This document shows positions 17,175 to 26,282 of a DNA stretch of 64,000 bases, one piece after another. This DNA is from Streptomyces venezuelae. Its GTDB lineage: Bacteria > Actinomycetota > Actinomycetes > Streptomycetales > Streptomycetaceae. The DNA lies in the NCBI RefSeq assembly GCF_008642335.1, contig NZ_CP029191.1, forward strand, positions 620,001 through 684,000, given 5' to 3'. Numbering within the stretch: the stretch's first letter is position 1; every line of letters begins with the position of its first letter. Made by a program: the position numbers and the translations under genes. The notes under the pieces were generated by a model. That model was not told where the DNA came from and did not search any database. It saw only the letters and a list, made by a program, of their open reading frames with translations.

Positions 17175-17849
17175 TCAGCCGCCCGTGCCCGGCTTCGATC
17201 CCCAGAGGTAGACGCGGTCGCCCATCTGCAGCAGGTCGTAGAGGCGCCGGGCGTCGTCCACGGCGAGGTTGACGCACCCGCCCGAGCCGGACCTGAAGAG
17301 GTCGGAGCGGGTGCCGTGCAGAGCCTGTCCGCCGTTGAAGAACTGGGCGTACGGCATGGGGACGCGGTAGATCGTCGAGTAGTGGTCGCGATGCCTCAGG
17401 TAGATCCGCTGCCAGCCGCGGCGGGTCTCCAGACCGTCGCGGCCGCTGCGCACCGGTACCGGATCGAAGACCAGCCTGCGGCCGCTCTGCGCCCACAGGA
17501 TCTGCCGGGTCAGGTCCACGCAGGTGATCCGGTACGGCTTGACGGGGCAGGCCCGCCGTTCCGCCGGGTCGCGCCGGATCTTGTCCGCGACGAGGAAGCG
17601 GTACGTGCGCAGTGTGGCCCTGCCGTCGGCAGGGCGGACGCCGAGCCGCTGCTGGAGCCGCCGGATGGCCTCGCAGTCCGCGGCGGACTGCCGGCCGTCG
17701 ACGGGCCGCCGCAGCTCCCGCTCCAGTTCGCGCTGGTAGGGGGCGGTGCCGGTTCGGCACGCGGGACCCTGGACGGGTCCGGGAGGCGCCGCGTACGACG
17801 CGGGGACGGCCAACGACAGGGCGGCGATCGCCGGAAGGAGCCAACGCAT
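17175..17849 (-). CDS. L,D-transpeptidase (YkuD domain), secreted
   Basis: A 224-residue exported protein with signal MRWLLPAIAALSLAVPASYA. After a short helical N-terminal region comes a YkuD domain with the catalytic signature ALHGTRSDLFRSGSGGCVNL; the His and the nucleophilic Cys of HG(x)nS-x-GC are both present. Such enzymes form 3-3 crosslinks in peptidoglycan or attach proteins to it. ATG 17849 is supported by the signal peptide that follows it. It converges on the SpaA gene; no operon partner is visible. Confidence 0.87.
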   Translation of the reverse strand: MRWLLPAIAALSLAVPASYAAPPGPVQGPACRTGTAPYQRELERELRRPVDGRQSAADCEAIRRLQQRLGVRPADGRATLRTYRFLVADKIRRDPAERRACPVKPYRITCVDLTRQILWAQSGRRLVFDPVPVRSGRDGLETRRGWQRIYLRHRDHYSTIYRVPMPYAQFFNGGQALHGTRSDLFRSGSGGCVNLAVDDARRLYDLLQMGDRVYLWGSKPGTGG

Positions 17850-17982
17850 CGCACCAGCTTCACCCGTGCGCCGCCGCACCCCGGGCGACACGACCCGACC
17901 ATCCCACGATTGCTCCGAACAGCGGGCCCCCGGCCACCGCCTCGCAACCCTCTTGCAACGTGCCGGAGGGCAGAGTCCCGCC

Positions 17983-18375
17983 ATGGACCGTCATGACCCT
18001 CATGAGACGAAGGCCATCGGGGACGACGTCCCCCTGGTGGAGCTCACCCCCGCGGCGGCCCGGCTCCTGCGGCGGTTGCGGGCGGTGCACGGGCCGCTGA
18101 TGTTCCATCAGTCCGGCGGCTGCTGCGACGGCAGCGCCCCCATGTGCTACCCGGACGGCGAGTTCCGTACCGGCCAATCCGACGTCCACCTCGCGTCGCT
18201 GACGGTCGAAGGGGTGGCCGAGCCCGTAGCGTTCTGGATGTCGAAGAGCCAGTACGAGCTGTGGAGCCACACCCGGCTGATCGTGGACGTCGTGCCGGGG
18301 CGCGGCAGCGGCTTCTCACTGGAGGCCCCGGAAGGCGTACGTTTCCTGATCCGTTCTCGGCTGGTCGGAACGTAG
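17983..18375 (+). CDS. DUF779 domain protein
   Basis: A 130-residue soluble protein with the family hallmark FHQSGGCCDGSAPMCYP at about residues 45-61, containing three cysteines, and a C-terminal LEAPEGVRFLIRSR. DUF779 proteins are often found beside aldehyde dehydrogenases and have been proposed to assist them. Here no aldehyde dehydrogenase is adjacent; the nearest (35573) is 17 kb away. GGAGGG lies 13 bases before ATG 17983, a little far. It may be redox- or metal-related because of the Cys cluster, but no activity is known to me. Confidence 0.85.
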   Translation: MDRHDPHETKAIGDDVPLVELTPAAARLLRRLRAVHGPLMFHQSGGCCDGSAPMCYPDGEFRTGQSDVHLASLTVEGVAEPVAFWMSKSQYELWSHTRLIVDVVPGRGSGFSLEAPEGVRFLIRSRLVGT

Positions 18376-18449
18376 CCACCGGCATCTGGTGAACTCCTCT
18401 GGCTGCTGCGACAGTTGGTTCGCTGCCCGGTCGGAAACCAGGGGGATCT

Positions 18450-19721
18450 GTGACTCGCCAGAATCTGTGCGGTGGACGGTTCAGAACGGCCCTGACCCTT
18501 GTCACGACGCTCGGCATGCTGGCCGGCGCGGCTCTCACGGGAGCGGCGCCGGCCACTGCCGTAGGGGGTGGGAAGCGCGCGTCCGGTCCTGTGGCGCCAG
18601 GTGTGCAGTATCGATACTTCGACGTGGCTGGATCCCACGGCGCGGCCCGCGCGCACGTGCTCGACGTGGATCTGCGCGACCCGCGCACCAGCGTCGGGCT
18701 GCTGTACCCGGGCAAGGTCGCCGCGCGGGCGCCCGTCTCGGCGCTGGCGGACGGCGCCGGTGCCGTCGGTGGCATCAACGGCGACTTCTTCAACATCACC
18801 GAGACGCAGCACCCGGGCGTCGAGGCGACCGGCGCGCCCGTCGGGCCCGCGATCGCGGGCGGCCATGTGCTCAAGGGCGCCGTGCCGAACGGGCAGCGGT
18901 TCGGGCCCGCGATGCCGCCGGGCGTGACCACCGAGGCCGTACTCGGCGTCGGGTACGACCGCAGGGCCCGCCTGGACAGCCTCGCCCTGGACGGACGGAT
19001 CCGCACCAAGGACGCCCGGCTGCCGCTGGGCGGCCTCAACCAGTACGCGCTGCCGGTGGGCTCCGTCGGCGCGTTCACCAGCGACTGGGGTTCCGTGTCA
19101 CGGGTGCGGGCGACCTGCGGCACCGACACGAGCCGCGGCGCGCCGTGCAGCACGGACACCCACGAGGTGACGGTCCGCGACGGACGCGTGGTGGCCTCGG
19201 CCGACACGCCGGGCACCGGACCGATCGACCGCGGCACCACGGTCCTGGTGGGCCGTGAGGCGGGCGCGCAGGAGCTGCGGAAGCTGTCGACGGGCGACTG
19301 GGTGCACGTCAGTCACCGCCTGGTGGCGGCCGAGTCCCACATGCCCCTGCGCTTCGCGCTCGGCGGCTATCCGGTGCTCCGCGACGGCGAGCCGCTGCCC
19401 GGCCTCGACGGGACCACGTCGGCGGTACGGACCGCCGCGGGGATCGCCGACGGGGGACAACGCCTGCTGCTCGTGTCGCTCGACGGGTCGCCGGAGTTCC
19501 GTACGGGCCTGACGATCGCCGAGATGGCGCGGCTCCTCCAGGACCTCGGGGCACGGGACGGCTTCAGCCTGGACGGCGGCGGCTCCTCCACGCTGGTGTC
19601 CGCCACGTCCACGCTGGTCGCGCGGCTCCCGGGCGCCGAGGCCGTGACGGTCCGCAACAACCCCAGCGGTGGGATCGAGCGGCCCGTCCCGAACGGCATC
19701 GGCGTGTTCTCCCGGTCCTGA
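18450..19721 (+). CDS. Secreted phosphodiester glycosidase family protein (NAGPA-like)
   Basis: A 423-residue exported protein. The signal segment TALTLVTTLGMLAGAALTGAAPATA is followed by a domain like that of mammalian N-acetylglucosamine-1-phosphodiester alpha-N-acetylglucosaminidase, with the landmarks VGGINGDFFN, GLNQYALP and FSLDGGGSSTLV near the C-terminus. Family members cleave sugar-phosphodiester bonds; bacterial substrates may be teichoic or exopolysaccharide phosphodiesters. GTG 18450 follows AGGGGGA by about five bases. It converges on the next gene with nine bases between the stops. Confidence 0.85.
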   Translation: MTRQNLCGGRFRTALTLVTTLGMLAGAALTGAAPATAVGGGKRASGPVAPGVQYRYFDVAGSHGAARAHVLDVDLRDPRTSVGLLYPGKVAARAPVSALADGAGAVGGINGDFFNITETQHPGVEATGAPVGPAIAGGHVLKGAVPNGQRFGPAMPPGVTTEAVLGVGYDRRARLDSLALDGRIRTKDARLPLGGLNQYALPVGSVGAFTSDWGSVSRVRATCGTDTSRGAPCSTDTHEVTVRDGRVVASADTPGTGPIDRGTTVLVGREAGAQELRKLSTGDWVHVSHRLVAAESHMPLRFALGGYPVLRDGEPLPGLDGTTSAVRTAAGIADGGQRLLLVSLDGSPEFRTGLTIAEMARLLQDLGARDGFSLDGGGSSTLVSATSTLVARLPGAEAVTVRNNPSGGIERPVPNGIGVFSRS

Positions 19722-19730
19722 GCCGCTCGC

Positions 19731-21299
19731 CTACTGACCGTCGCGCACCGCCACGAGCCCGTTGAAGGCGCCCACATAGGCGGTCCCGTCGGGTCCCAGG
19801 GTCACGGGCGCCCAGTTGTTGTCGTACGCGATGCCCGTGCCGGCGAGCCGCTTCCAGCGGGTGTCGCCGGTGCGGAAGTCGACGGCGGTCAGGTACCAGG
19901 CGTCGATGCCGAGGCGGTTGGGTTCCTTCGTGTAGAAGTACAGGAGCCCGTTGGCGGTGGACAGTTTCGGCACCGTGGACGGTGAGCGTTCGCCGCTCTC
20001 CCAGACGGTGTCGCAGCCGGTGCCGTCCTCGCGTACGTCGATCCTGCTGACGCCGCCGACGACACTGCGGCCGAGGGTGAGCGAGGTGATGTTCTCATAG
20101 CCGTAGTTGTTCTCGACGACGATGCTGTCGCCCCAGGTGATCAGCGAGTTGTCGGTGGTGGAGGCGCCGGAGCCGAAGACGGGGACCTTGCAGACGAGCC
20201 GCTCGTCATCCGGCACGCCGCCGCCGCGCCGGTAGACGAGGACGTTCATTCGGTCGTCGGCGTTGTCGGTGATCGCCACGTAGTCGTCGTGCGCGCCGAA
20301 GAGGTCGGGCGTCGTGCCGGAACCCTGGTTGACCGAGCCGGGCTTGGTGCCGGTGCCGCGGTCGTACGTCTGGCGCCAGATGATCTCCGGCGTGCCGTCG
20401 GCGGTGGCGCGGAAGCTGTACAGGGCGTGGTCGGAGACGATCGACACGCCGTCCTCGGCGACGGAGAACGAGTTCTGGATCTCCTCGCCGTCGAGCCGGA
20501 CGGAGCGGATGTCACCGGACTTCGGGTCGACGGTGCCGATGCGGCCCTGCCGGGTCACCCACCAGATGCGCCCGTCCCAGTCCGGCATCACGGACGTGAC
20601 GGGGTCGCACGCGCCGCTCGGGTAGAGGTTGGTCCAGCTCACGCAGTCGTGCGGGACGTGGTCCGTCAGGTCCCACTCCCTGTCGACGACGAAGCGCCAG
20701 GTCCCGTCCGCGGCGCGTTCGTGCGCGAGCCGCACGATGTGCTGGCGCGAGTCGGCGAGGACGAGCCGGTCCTGGTCGTCGAGGTACGAGTAGGCGCCGC
20801 CGGACGTGTCCTTGAAGATCTTCGAGAAGTCGAGGCGGGTGATGGCCTCGACGGTCGAGGGCCGCTGCGGCAGCTTGTACTCGGCGAGCGTGTCCAGCGT
20901 CTTCGGGTCGAGCAGCTTGACCAGGAACCCGGTGAACGTGCCACACACGGTGACGATGCGCCCGTCGCGGTCGAAGGTGACGGTCGCGCACTCGCCGCCG
21001 AGCGCGGCCATCTTCTCGCTGTCGACGGCGGGCCGCTTCCCGAGGGGCCCGCTCCAGGGGTACGTTCCGCTGCCGGCGGCGTCGGCGTGCATGCCGCTGC
21101 GGCCGTTGGCGGCGAGGTACGGGTGCTGGGGAGGCGGGGTGCCGGGCAGCGGGCGGGCCTCCGCGGGGGCACCCTCGTACTGCTCGACGAGCCGGTGCCC
21201 GGGGGCGTTGGGTATCTCGTCGGCGTACGCGGGAACCGCGAGGGACACGGTCAGGGCCACGACACCGGCGGGCACGATGCGGCGCAGTCTGCTGGACAT
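19731..21299 (-). CDS. Secreted beta-propeller-like protein of unknown function
   Basis: A 522-residue exported protein: signal RRIVPAGVVALTVSLAVPAYA, then repeated strand-rich units such as DWDGRIWWVTRQGRIGTVDPKSG, YDNNWAPVTLGPDGTAYVGAFNGLVAV and LLYFYTKEPNR. This looks like a PQQ- or SMP-30-type propeller, but I see no catalytic signature. Three cysteines outside the signal could form disulfides. ATG 21299 is the only plausible start in front of the signal. I do not recognise a named family. Confidence 0.7.
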   Translation of the reverse strand: MSSRLRRIVPAGVVALTVSLAVPAYADEIPNAPGHRLVEQYEGAPAEARPLPGTPPPQHPYLAANGRSGMHADAAGSGTYPWSGPLGKRPAVDSEKMAALGGECATVTFDRDGRIVTVCGTFTGFLVKLLDPKTLDTLAEYKLPQRPSTVEAITRLDFSKIFKDTSGGAYSYLDDQDRLVLADSRQHIVRLAHERAADGTWRFVVDREWDLTDHVPHDCVSWTNLYPSGACDPVTSVMPDWDGRIWWVTRQGRIGTVDPKSGDIRSVRLDGEEIQNSFSVAEDGVSIVSDHALYSFRATADGTPEIIWRQTYDRGTGTKPGSVNQGSGTTPDLFGAHDDYVAITDNADDRMNVLVYRRGGGVPDDERLVCKVPVFGSGASTTDNSLITWGDSIVVENNYGYENITSLTLGRSVVGGVSRIDVREDGTGCDTVWESGERSPSTVPKLSTANGLLYFYTKEPNRLGIDAWYLTAVDFRTGDTRWKRLAGTGIAYDNNWAPVTLGPDGTAYVGAFNGLVAVRDGQ

Positions 21300-21378
21300 G
21301 CGCCGAAACTAGAGGGCGCCTCTACAACTGTCCATGACGTGGCGTCAGTTGTTCATGAACCCGAAAGACTCGCTGTCC

Positions 21379-21573
21379 TCACGGCCGGATCGAACTGACG
21401 ATGTCGGCGGTGGCCGTGAGTCCGTCGTGGATGGTCGGCGCCATGCTCGTGCTGGCCAGATAGAACCCGAGGAGCCCGCAGACGACGGCGTGCGACACCT
21501 TCAGCGCTCCGTTGCGCAAGAAGACCACCGCAAGGATCACGAGCAGCAGCACGACAGAGATCGAAACAGCCAT
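21379..21573 (-). CDS. Small two-helix membrane protein
   Basis: A 64-residue protein with two hydrophobic segments, SISVVLLLVILAVVFL at the N-terminus and VVCGLLGFYLASTSM in the middle, ending HDGLTATADIVSSIRP. GGAGGT lies seven bases before ATG 21573, a near-ideal ribosome-binding site that supports this tiny gene over the seven-codon-longer form. I know similar short proteins from other Streptomyces, without an assigned function. Confidence 0.7.
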   Translation of the reverse strand: MAVSISVVLLLVILAVVFLRNGALKVSHAVVCGLLGFYLASTSMAPTIHDGLTATADIVSSIRP

Positions 21574-21702
21574 GGGAAGTACCTCCTCCGCCACGTGGAA
21601 CCGCAGCTTCCGGCCGTCAGTCTGGCGTAGCGGAGGGAGCGTCCGGGCGTCTGACCTGTGCTCCGAACGGGTGTTACTTGTGCGAGGGTTGATCCTCGAA
21701 GA

Positions 21703-22563
21703 TCATCCGCGGTGTGCGTCGAGGAACGCTTCGAGCCCCGCGAGGTCATCGGTGTTGAGGTGATCCACCCCGGCGGCCAGCAGCTCGCCCCAGACCGCTT
21801 CGCGCTGCGGCCCCGGCAGGTCGGGCGTGGCCCAGAAACGCACGCGCTGCCGGCGCGCGTGGGCGGCGGAGACGATGCCGCGCAGCTTCTCGCGCTCGGC
21901 GGGCGGTATGGGACCCACTCCCTGCCAGCTGAAGTTGAGGGACCAGTTGTCGCTGATCAGCGGGATGAGCGAGGCGGGCGCGGGCCCGCCGAGATCGGCG
22001 AGCCGCCCGTCGTAGAAGGCGTACCGCACCCGCTGCGCCTCCATCGGCCCGCGCGCTGCCCGGTCCCCGGAGACGACGGCGGTGACGGCGCCGCGGCGCA
22101 CTTTCCCGTGGCTGTACGTCGTGAAGAGGCGCCGGTAGGGCCGCAGATGGCGGTGGAGCTCGGCGTACGTCGACGCGCCCTCGGTCTTGATGTCGATGAG
22201 CAGCTGGAAAGGGGTGCGGTGGTACCCCCGGTACACGGACCCGTGCTGGGCGCGCACCCGTTCGGCCAGGGGCTCCAGGTAGAGCGACTCCAGGGTGCGG
22301 CTGGGGTCGAGGTCCACCGGGTCGTGCGCGACGAGCAGTTGCCCGTCCACGAGGTAGATGTCGGCCTCGACGCTCCCGAAGCGGTGGTCGAGCGCGTCGA
22401 AGAGCGGCCGGGGGTGCTCGTAGTCGTTGTGGGCGTGGGCGCGGATCAGGGGCCGCGGGTGGTGCCCGCCTCCGGTCGCGTACGCATGGGCGGGCATCGC
22501 GACGCCGCCGACGAGGGCGGCTCCGAAGGTCGTGAGGGCTCTGCGACGGGTGGTGAGGGCCAT
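21703..22563 (-). CDS. Glycerophosphodiester phosphodiesterase / PI-PLC-like exported protein
   Basis: A 286-residue TIM-barrel-type phosphodiesterase. The N-terminus TRRRALTTFGAALVGG is twin-arginine-like, so Tat export is likely. The barrel begins with RAHAHNDYEHPRPL, then SVEADIYLVDGQLLVAHDPVDLD, which supplies the expected His, Glu, Asp and His ligands, and LLIDIKTEG. It probably cleaves phosphodiester bonds of lipid headgroups outside the membrane. GGGAGG precedes ATG 22563. A hairpin CGAGG/CCTCG at 21684-21699 just past its stop may terminate it. Confidence 0.82.
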   Translation of the reverse strand: MALTTRRRALTTFGAALVGGVAMPAHAYATGGGHHPRPLIRAHAHNDYEHPRPLFDALDHRFGSVEADIYLVDGQLLVAHDPVDLDPSRTLESLYLEPLAERVRAQHGSVYRGYHRTPFQLLIDIKTEGASTYAELHRHLRPYRRLFTTYSHGKVRRGAVTAVVSGDRAARGPMEAQRVRYAFYDGRLADLGGPAPASLIPLISDNWSLNFSWQGVGPIPPAEREKLRGIVSAAHARRQRVRFWATPDLPGPQREAVWGELLAAGVDHLNTDDLAGLEAFLDAHRG

Positions 22564-22723
22564 GTCTGCCTCCCGGGGGCGAGTGGGATACGGGGCGTCG
22601 CCGTACGACGACGGGCGGAACCACAGTGAGTATGGGGTCCCGCCCGGCCCAGGAAACCCCGCCTGTCCGGGAGTTGGCGCTATCGACGCCGTGCGTTCAC
22701 GGCCGGGCCGCGGGGCCGAGACG

Positions 22724-23384
<661 letters not shown>

Positions 23385-23392
<8 letters not shown>

Positions 23393-24362
23393 GGGGTGCC
23401 TCCAGCACGTCCGCGTGGGGGTGGTGGCAGGCGGCGCCGTCGGTGAGTGCGGGCAGCGCGCCGCACGCGTCGTCGGCCCGGTCGCAGCGCGCCGCGAACG
23501 CGCACCCCGCGGGGAGCGCGGAGAGTTCGGGCGGCATGCCGGGGACGGGGGTGAAGGCGCGCTCGGGCAGGGCGTTCAGGAGGCCGCGGGCGTAGGGGTG
23601 GCGGGGGCCCGGGGTCCCGAAGAACGCGTCGGCGTCGGTGAGTTCGACGACGCGGCTCGCGTACATCACGGCGACCCGGTCGGCGATGCGCTCGGCGGCG
23701 GCGAGGTCGTGGGTGATGAGGAGCAGCGCGCGGTCGTCGCCGACGTGCCGGCGCAGTTCGTCGACGGTGCGGTCGACCAGGTCGCGGTCGAGGCCGGTGG
23801 TGGGTTCGTCGGCGAGGAGGAGGGGTGCGTCGCCGATGAGGGCGAGCGCGGTGGCGGCGCGCTGGGCGAGGCCGCCGGAGAGTTCGTGCGGGTAGCGGTC
23901 GAGGTGGCCGAGGGGGAACGCGGCGCGTTCGGCGGCCGCTTCGGCGGCGGCCCCGAGCTGCGGCTTCCGTACGCCCGCGAGCTCGCGGAGGGTCTCCTCC
24001 AGCTGGGAGCGGACGGTGCGGACGGGCGTCAGGTGGGCGGCGGGGCTCTGCGGTACGAGGCCGACGCGGCGCCCGCGCACGGTGCGGGCCAGCGTGCGCT
24101 CGTCGGCGGTGAGCAGGTCGACGGGGGCCTGGCCGTCGGAGCCCGCGATCAGCGCGGATCCGACGGTCTGCGCGTTCTCCGGGAGCAGGCCGAGGAGCGC
24201 GGAGGCGAGCACGGACTTGCCGCAGCCGCTCTCGCCGACCAGGGCGAGGCACTCCCCCGCCGCGAGGTCGAAGGTGGCGTCGGTGACGGCGGAGACGTGC
24301 GTGCCGCCGCGCATGCGGAAGCGTACGGAGAGACCGCGCACGGAGAGGACGGGGTCCGTCAC
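23385..24362 (-). CDS. ABC transporter ATPase, OppD/DppD type
   Basis: A 325-residue nucleotide-binding subunit with Walker A GESGCGKS, signature LSGGLAQRA and Walker B LLADEPT. It has the C-terminal oligopeptide/dipeptide extension, with four cysteines in GCAFAARCDRADDACGALP, which in related proteins binds an iron-sulfur cluster. GTG 24362 overlaps the upstream permease stop as GTGA. It pairs with the next ATPase as a heterodimer driving the two permeases of the operon. Confidence 0.88.
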
Positions 24363-25261
24363 AGCATGAGCTCCGATCGGCGCCGGGGGTTGATCCGTTC
24401 CCGCCAGGCGCCCGCGAGGCCCGCGATCGCCAGGGTGGGCACGATGATGAACAGGCCGGGGAACAGCGTCGGCCACCAGTCGCCCGCGAGGAGCGAGCCG
24501 CGGGCGCTCTGCACGAGCGTGCCGAGGCTGGCCTGGTGGGAGGGGAGTCCGAGGCCGAGGAAGGACAGCGCGGACTCGTGCCAGATGGCGTGCGGCACCA
24601 TCAGGACGGCGGCGAGTCCGGCCTGCGGCAGGACGCCGGGCAGCAGGTGCCGCACGGCGACGCGCAGGCGTGAGGCGCCGCCGGAGATCGCCGCGTCGAC
24701 GTAGGGCCGCGAGCGCAGCGACAGGACCTCGGCGCGCACGATGCGGGCGGTGGACAGCCAGTGGGTGAGCGCCACGGACACGACGACCGGCCAGACGCCG
24801 GGCCGGAACATGGCGACGATGAAGATGCCGAGCAGCAGGTGCGGCACGGACGCGAAGACGTCGACGAGCCGCATGACGAGCCGGTCGACCCAGCCGCCGG
24901 AGGCAGCCGCGAGCGCGCCCACCGCCGTGCCGATGACGGTGGCGACGACGGCGGCGACGACACCCACGAGGAGCGAGACGCGGAGCCCGTACACGCAGCG
25001 CAGCAGCAGATCGCGGCCGACGTCGTCGGTGCCGAAGGGGTGCGACAGCGACGGCGGCCGCAGCTTCGACGCGAGGTCGACGGCCTGCTCGTCGAGTTGG
25101 ACGAGCGGCGGCACGAGAAGGACGGCGAGGACGACCGCCGCGACCAGCACCGCGGAGGTGCGCACCCGCCACGCGCGCGTGGAGCGGCGCACACCACCCC
25201 GGTCGCGCCACACGACGTCACGCTTCTGAGCCACATCAGCCACATCAGCCATCTCAGCCAT
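24359..25261 (-). CDS. ABC transporter permease, DppC/NikC type
   Basis: A 300-residue membrane subunit with one N-terminal helix, a periplasmic-type loop (HPFGTDDVGRDLLLRCVYG, the conserved DppC motif) and five further helices. The EAA-like loop is SGGASRLRVAVRHLLPGVLP. The N-terminal 15 residues contain MADVADVAQ encoded by a short repeated stretch (25220-25261), so the start could be slightly downstream. It overlaps the DppB-type gene by eight bases. Confidence 0.88.
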   Translation of the reverse strand: MAEMADVADVAQKRDVVWRDRGGVRRSTRAWRVRTSAVLVAAVVLAVLLVPPLVQLDEQAVDLASKLRPPSLSHPFGTDDVGRDLLLRCVYGLRVSLLVGVVAAVVATVIGTAVGALAAASGGWVDRLVMRLVDVFASVPHLLLGIFIVAMFRPGVWPVVVSVALTHWLSTARIVRAEVLSLRSRPYVDAAISGGASRLRVAVRHLLPGVLPQAGLAAVLMVPHAIWHESALSFLGLGLPSHQASLGTLVQSARGSLLAGDWWPTLFPGLFIIVPTLAIAGLAGAWRERINPRRRSELML

Positions 25262-26282
25262 CGAATCCCACCCTCGGATCGGCGAGGCCGTACAGGATGT
25301 CGGCCACGAGGTTGCCCAGCAGGACCGCGGCCGTGGCGAGCGCGGTCAGCGCGGCGAGCAGCGGGAAGTCCACGGAGGTCGCGGCCTGCACGGTGGCCGC
25401 GGCGATGCCGGGCCAGCTGAAGACGGTCTCCACCAGGAGCGCTCCGGTGATCAGTTCGGGCACGCGCGAGCCGATGAGCGTGAGGACGGGCAGCATGCCG
25501 GAGCGCAGCGCGTGGCCGAGGAGCACGGTCCGTTCGGCGAGGCCACGCGCGCGTGCCCCGCGCACGGGGTCGTCGCCCAGGGCGTCGCCGACCCCCTGAC
25601 GCACGTACAGGACGAACCACGGCAACTGCGAGATCGCGAGCACGGCGGCGGGCAGCACCAGGTGGCTCGCGACCTGTCCCGCCGTCACGGTCGAGCTGGC
25701 CGTGTCGGTGAGTCCGCCGGAGGGCAGGACGCCGAGCTTCAGCGCGAAGAACCAGACGGCGAGGAGGCCGAGCCAGAAGGGCGGCGCCGCTTCGAGGGTG
25801 TACGCGAGGGACGTCACGGCGCGGTCGAGCCAGCCGCCGGGCCTGCGGGCGGCGAGGACGCCGAGCGCGGTGCCGAGGAGGATGGCGACGACGAACGCGG
25901 TCGCGGCGAGCAGCACGGACCAGCCGATGCGTTCGCCGATGGCGTCCGCGACGGGCTGCCTGAGGGTGCTCGAGTCGCCGAGGTCGCCGGTGAGGGCCGA
26001 GGTCAGCCAGTCCCACCAGCGGGCGGTCAGCGGCCGGTCCACGCCGAGATTGGCGCGCAGCTGGTCGAGGTTCTCCTGCGAGGCGGTGAGTCCCGCCGTG
26101 CCCGCGTACGCCTTGACGGGGTCGAAGGGCGACGCGGCGGCGATGGCGAAGACGCCGAAGGTGACGAGCAGCAGCACGGGTACGGCGAACAGGGCCCGCC
26201 GCCCCACGAGCCGCGCCATGGGGCCCCAGGGGAGGCGACGGCGCGTCGCCTCCCCCGCGGCCTTCGATATCGCCGGTGTCAC
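25254..26282 (-). CDS. ABC transporter permease, DppB/NikB type
   Basis: A 342-residue permease with six helices and the conserved cytoplasmic region ARGLAERTVLLGHALRSGMLP. The large extracytoplasmic loop carries FGVFAIAAASPFDPVKAYAG, which corresponds to the usual DppB N-terminal loop. I chose GTG 26282 because it overlaps the binding-protein stop as GTGA; an ATG 10 codons upstream is possible. It forms the channel with the DppC-type subunit. Confidence 0.87.
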   Translation of the reverse strand: MTPAISKAAGEATRRRLPWGPMARLVGRRALFAVPVLLLVTFGVFAIAAASPFDPVKAYAGTAGLTASQENLDQLRANLGVDRPLTARWWDWLTSALTGDLGDSSTLRQPVADAIGERIGWSVLLAATAFVVAILLGTALGVLAARRPGGWLDRAVTSLAYTLEAAPPFWLGLLAVWFFALKLGVLPSGGLTDTASSTVTAGQVASHLVLPAAVLAISQLPWFVLYVRQGVGDALGDDPVRGARARGLAERTVLLGHALRSGMLPVLTLIGSRVPELITGALLVETVFSWPGIAAATVQAATSVDFPLLAALTALATAAVLLGNLVADILYGLADPRVGFDG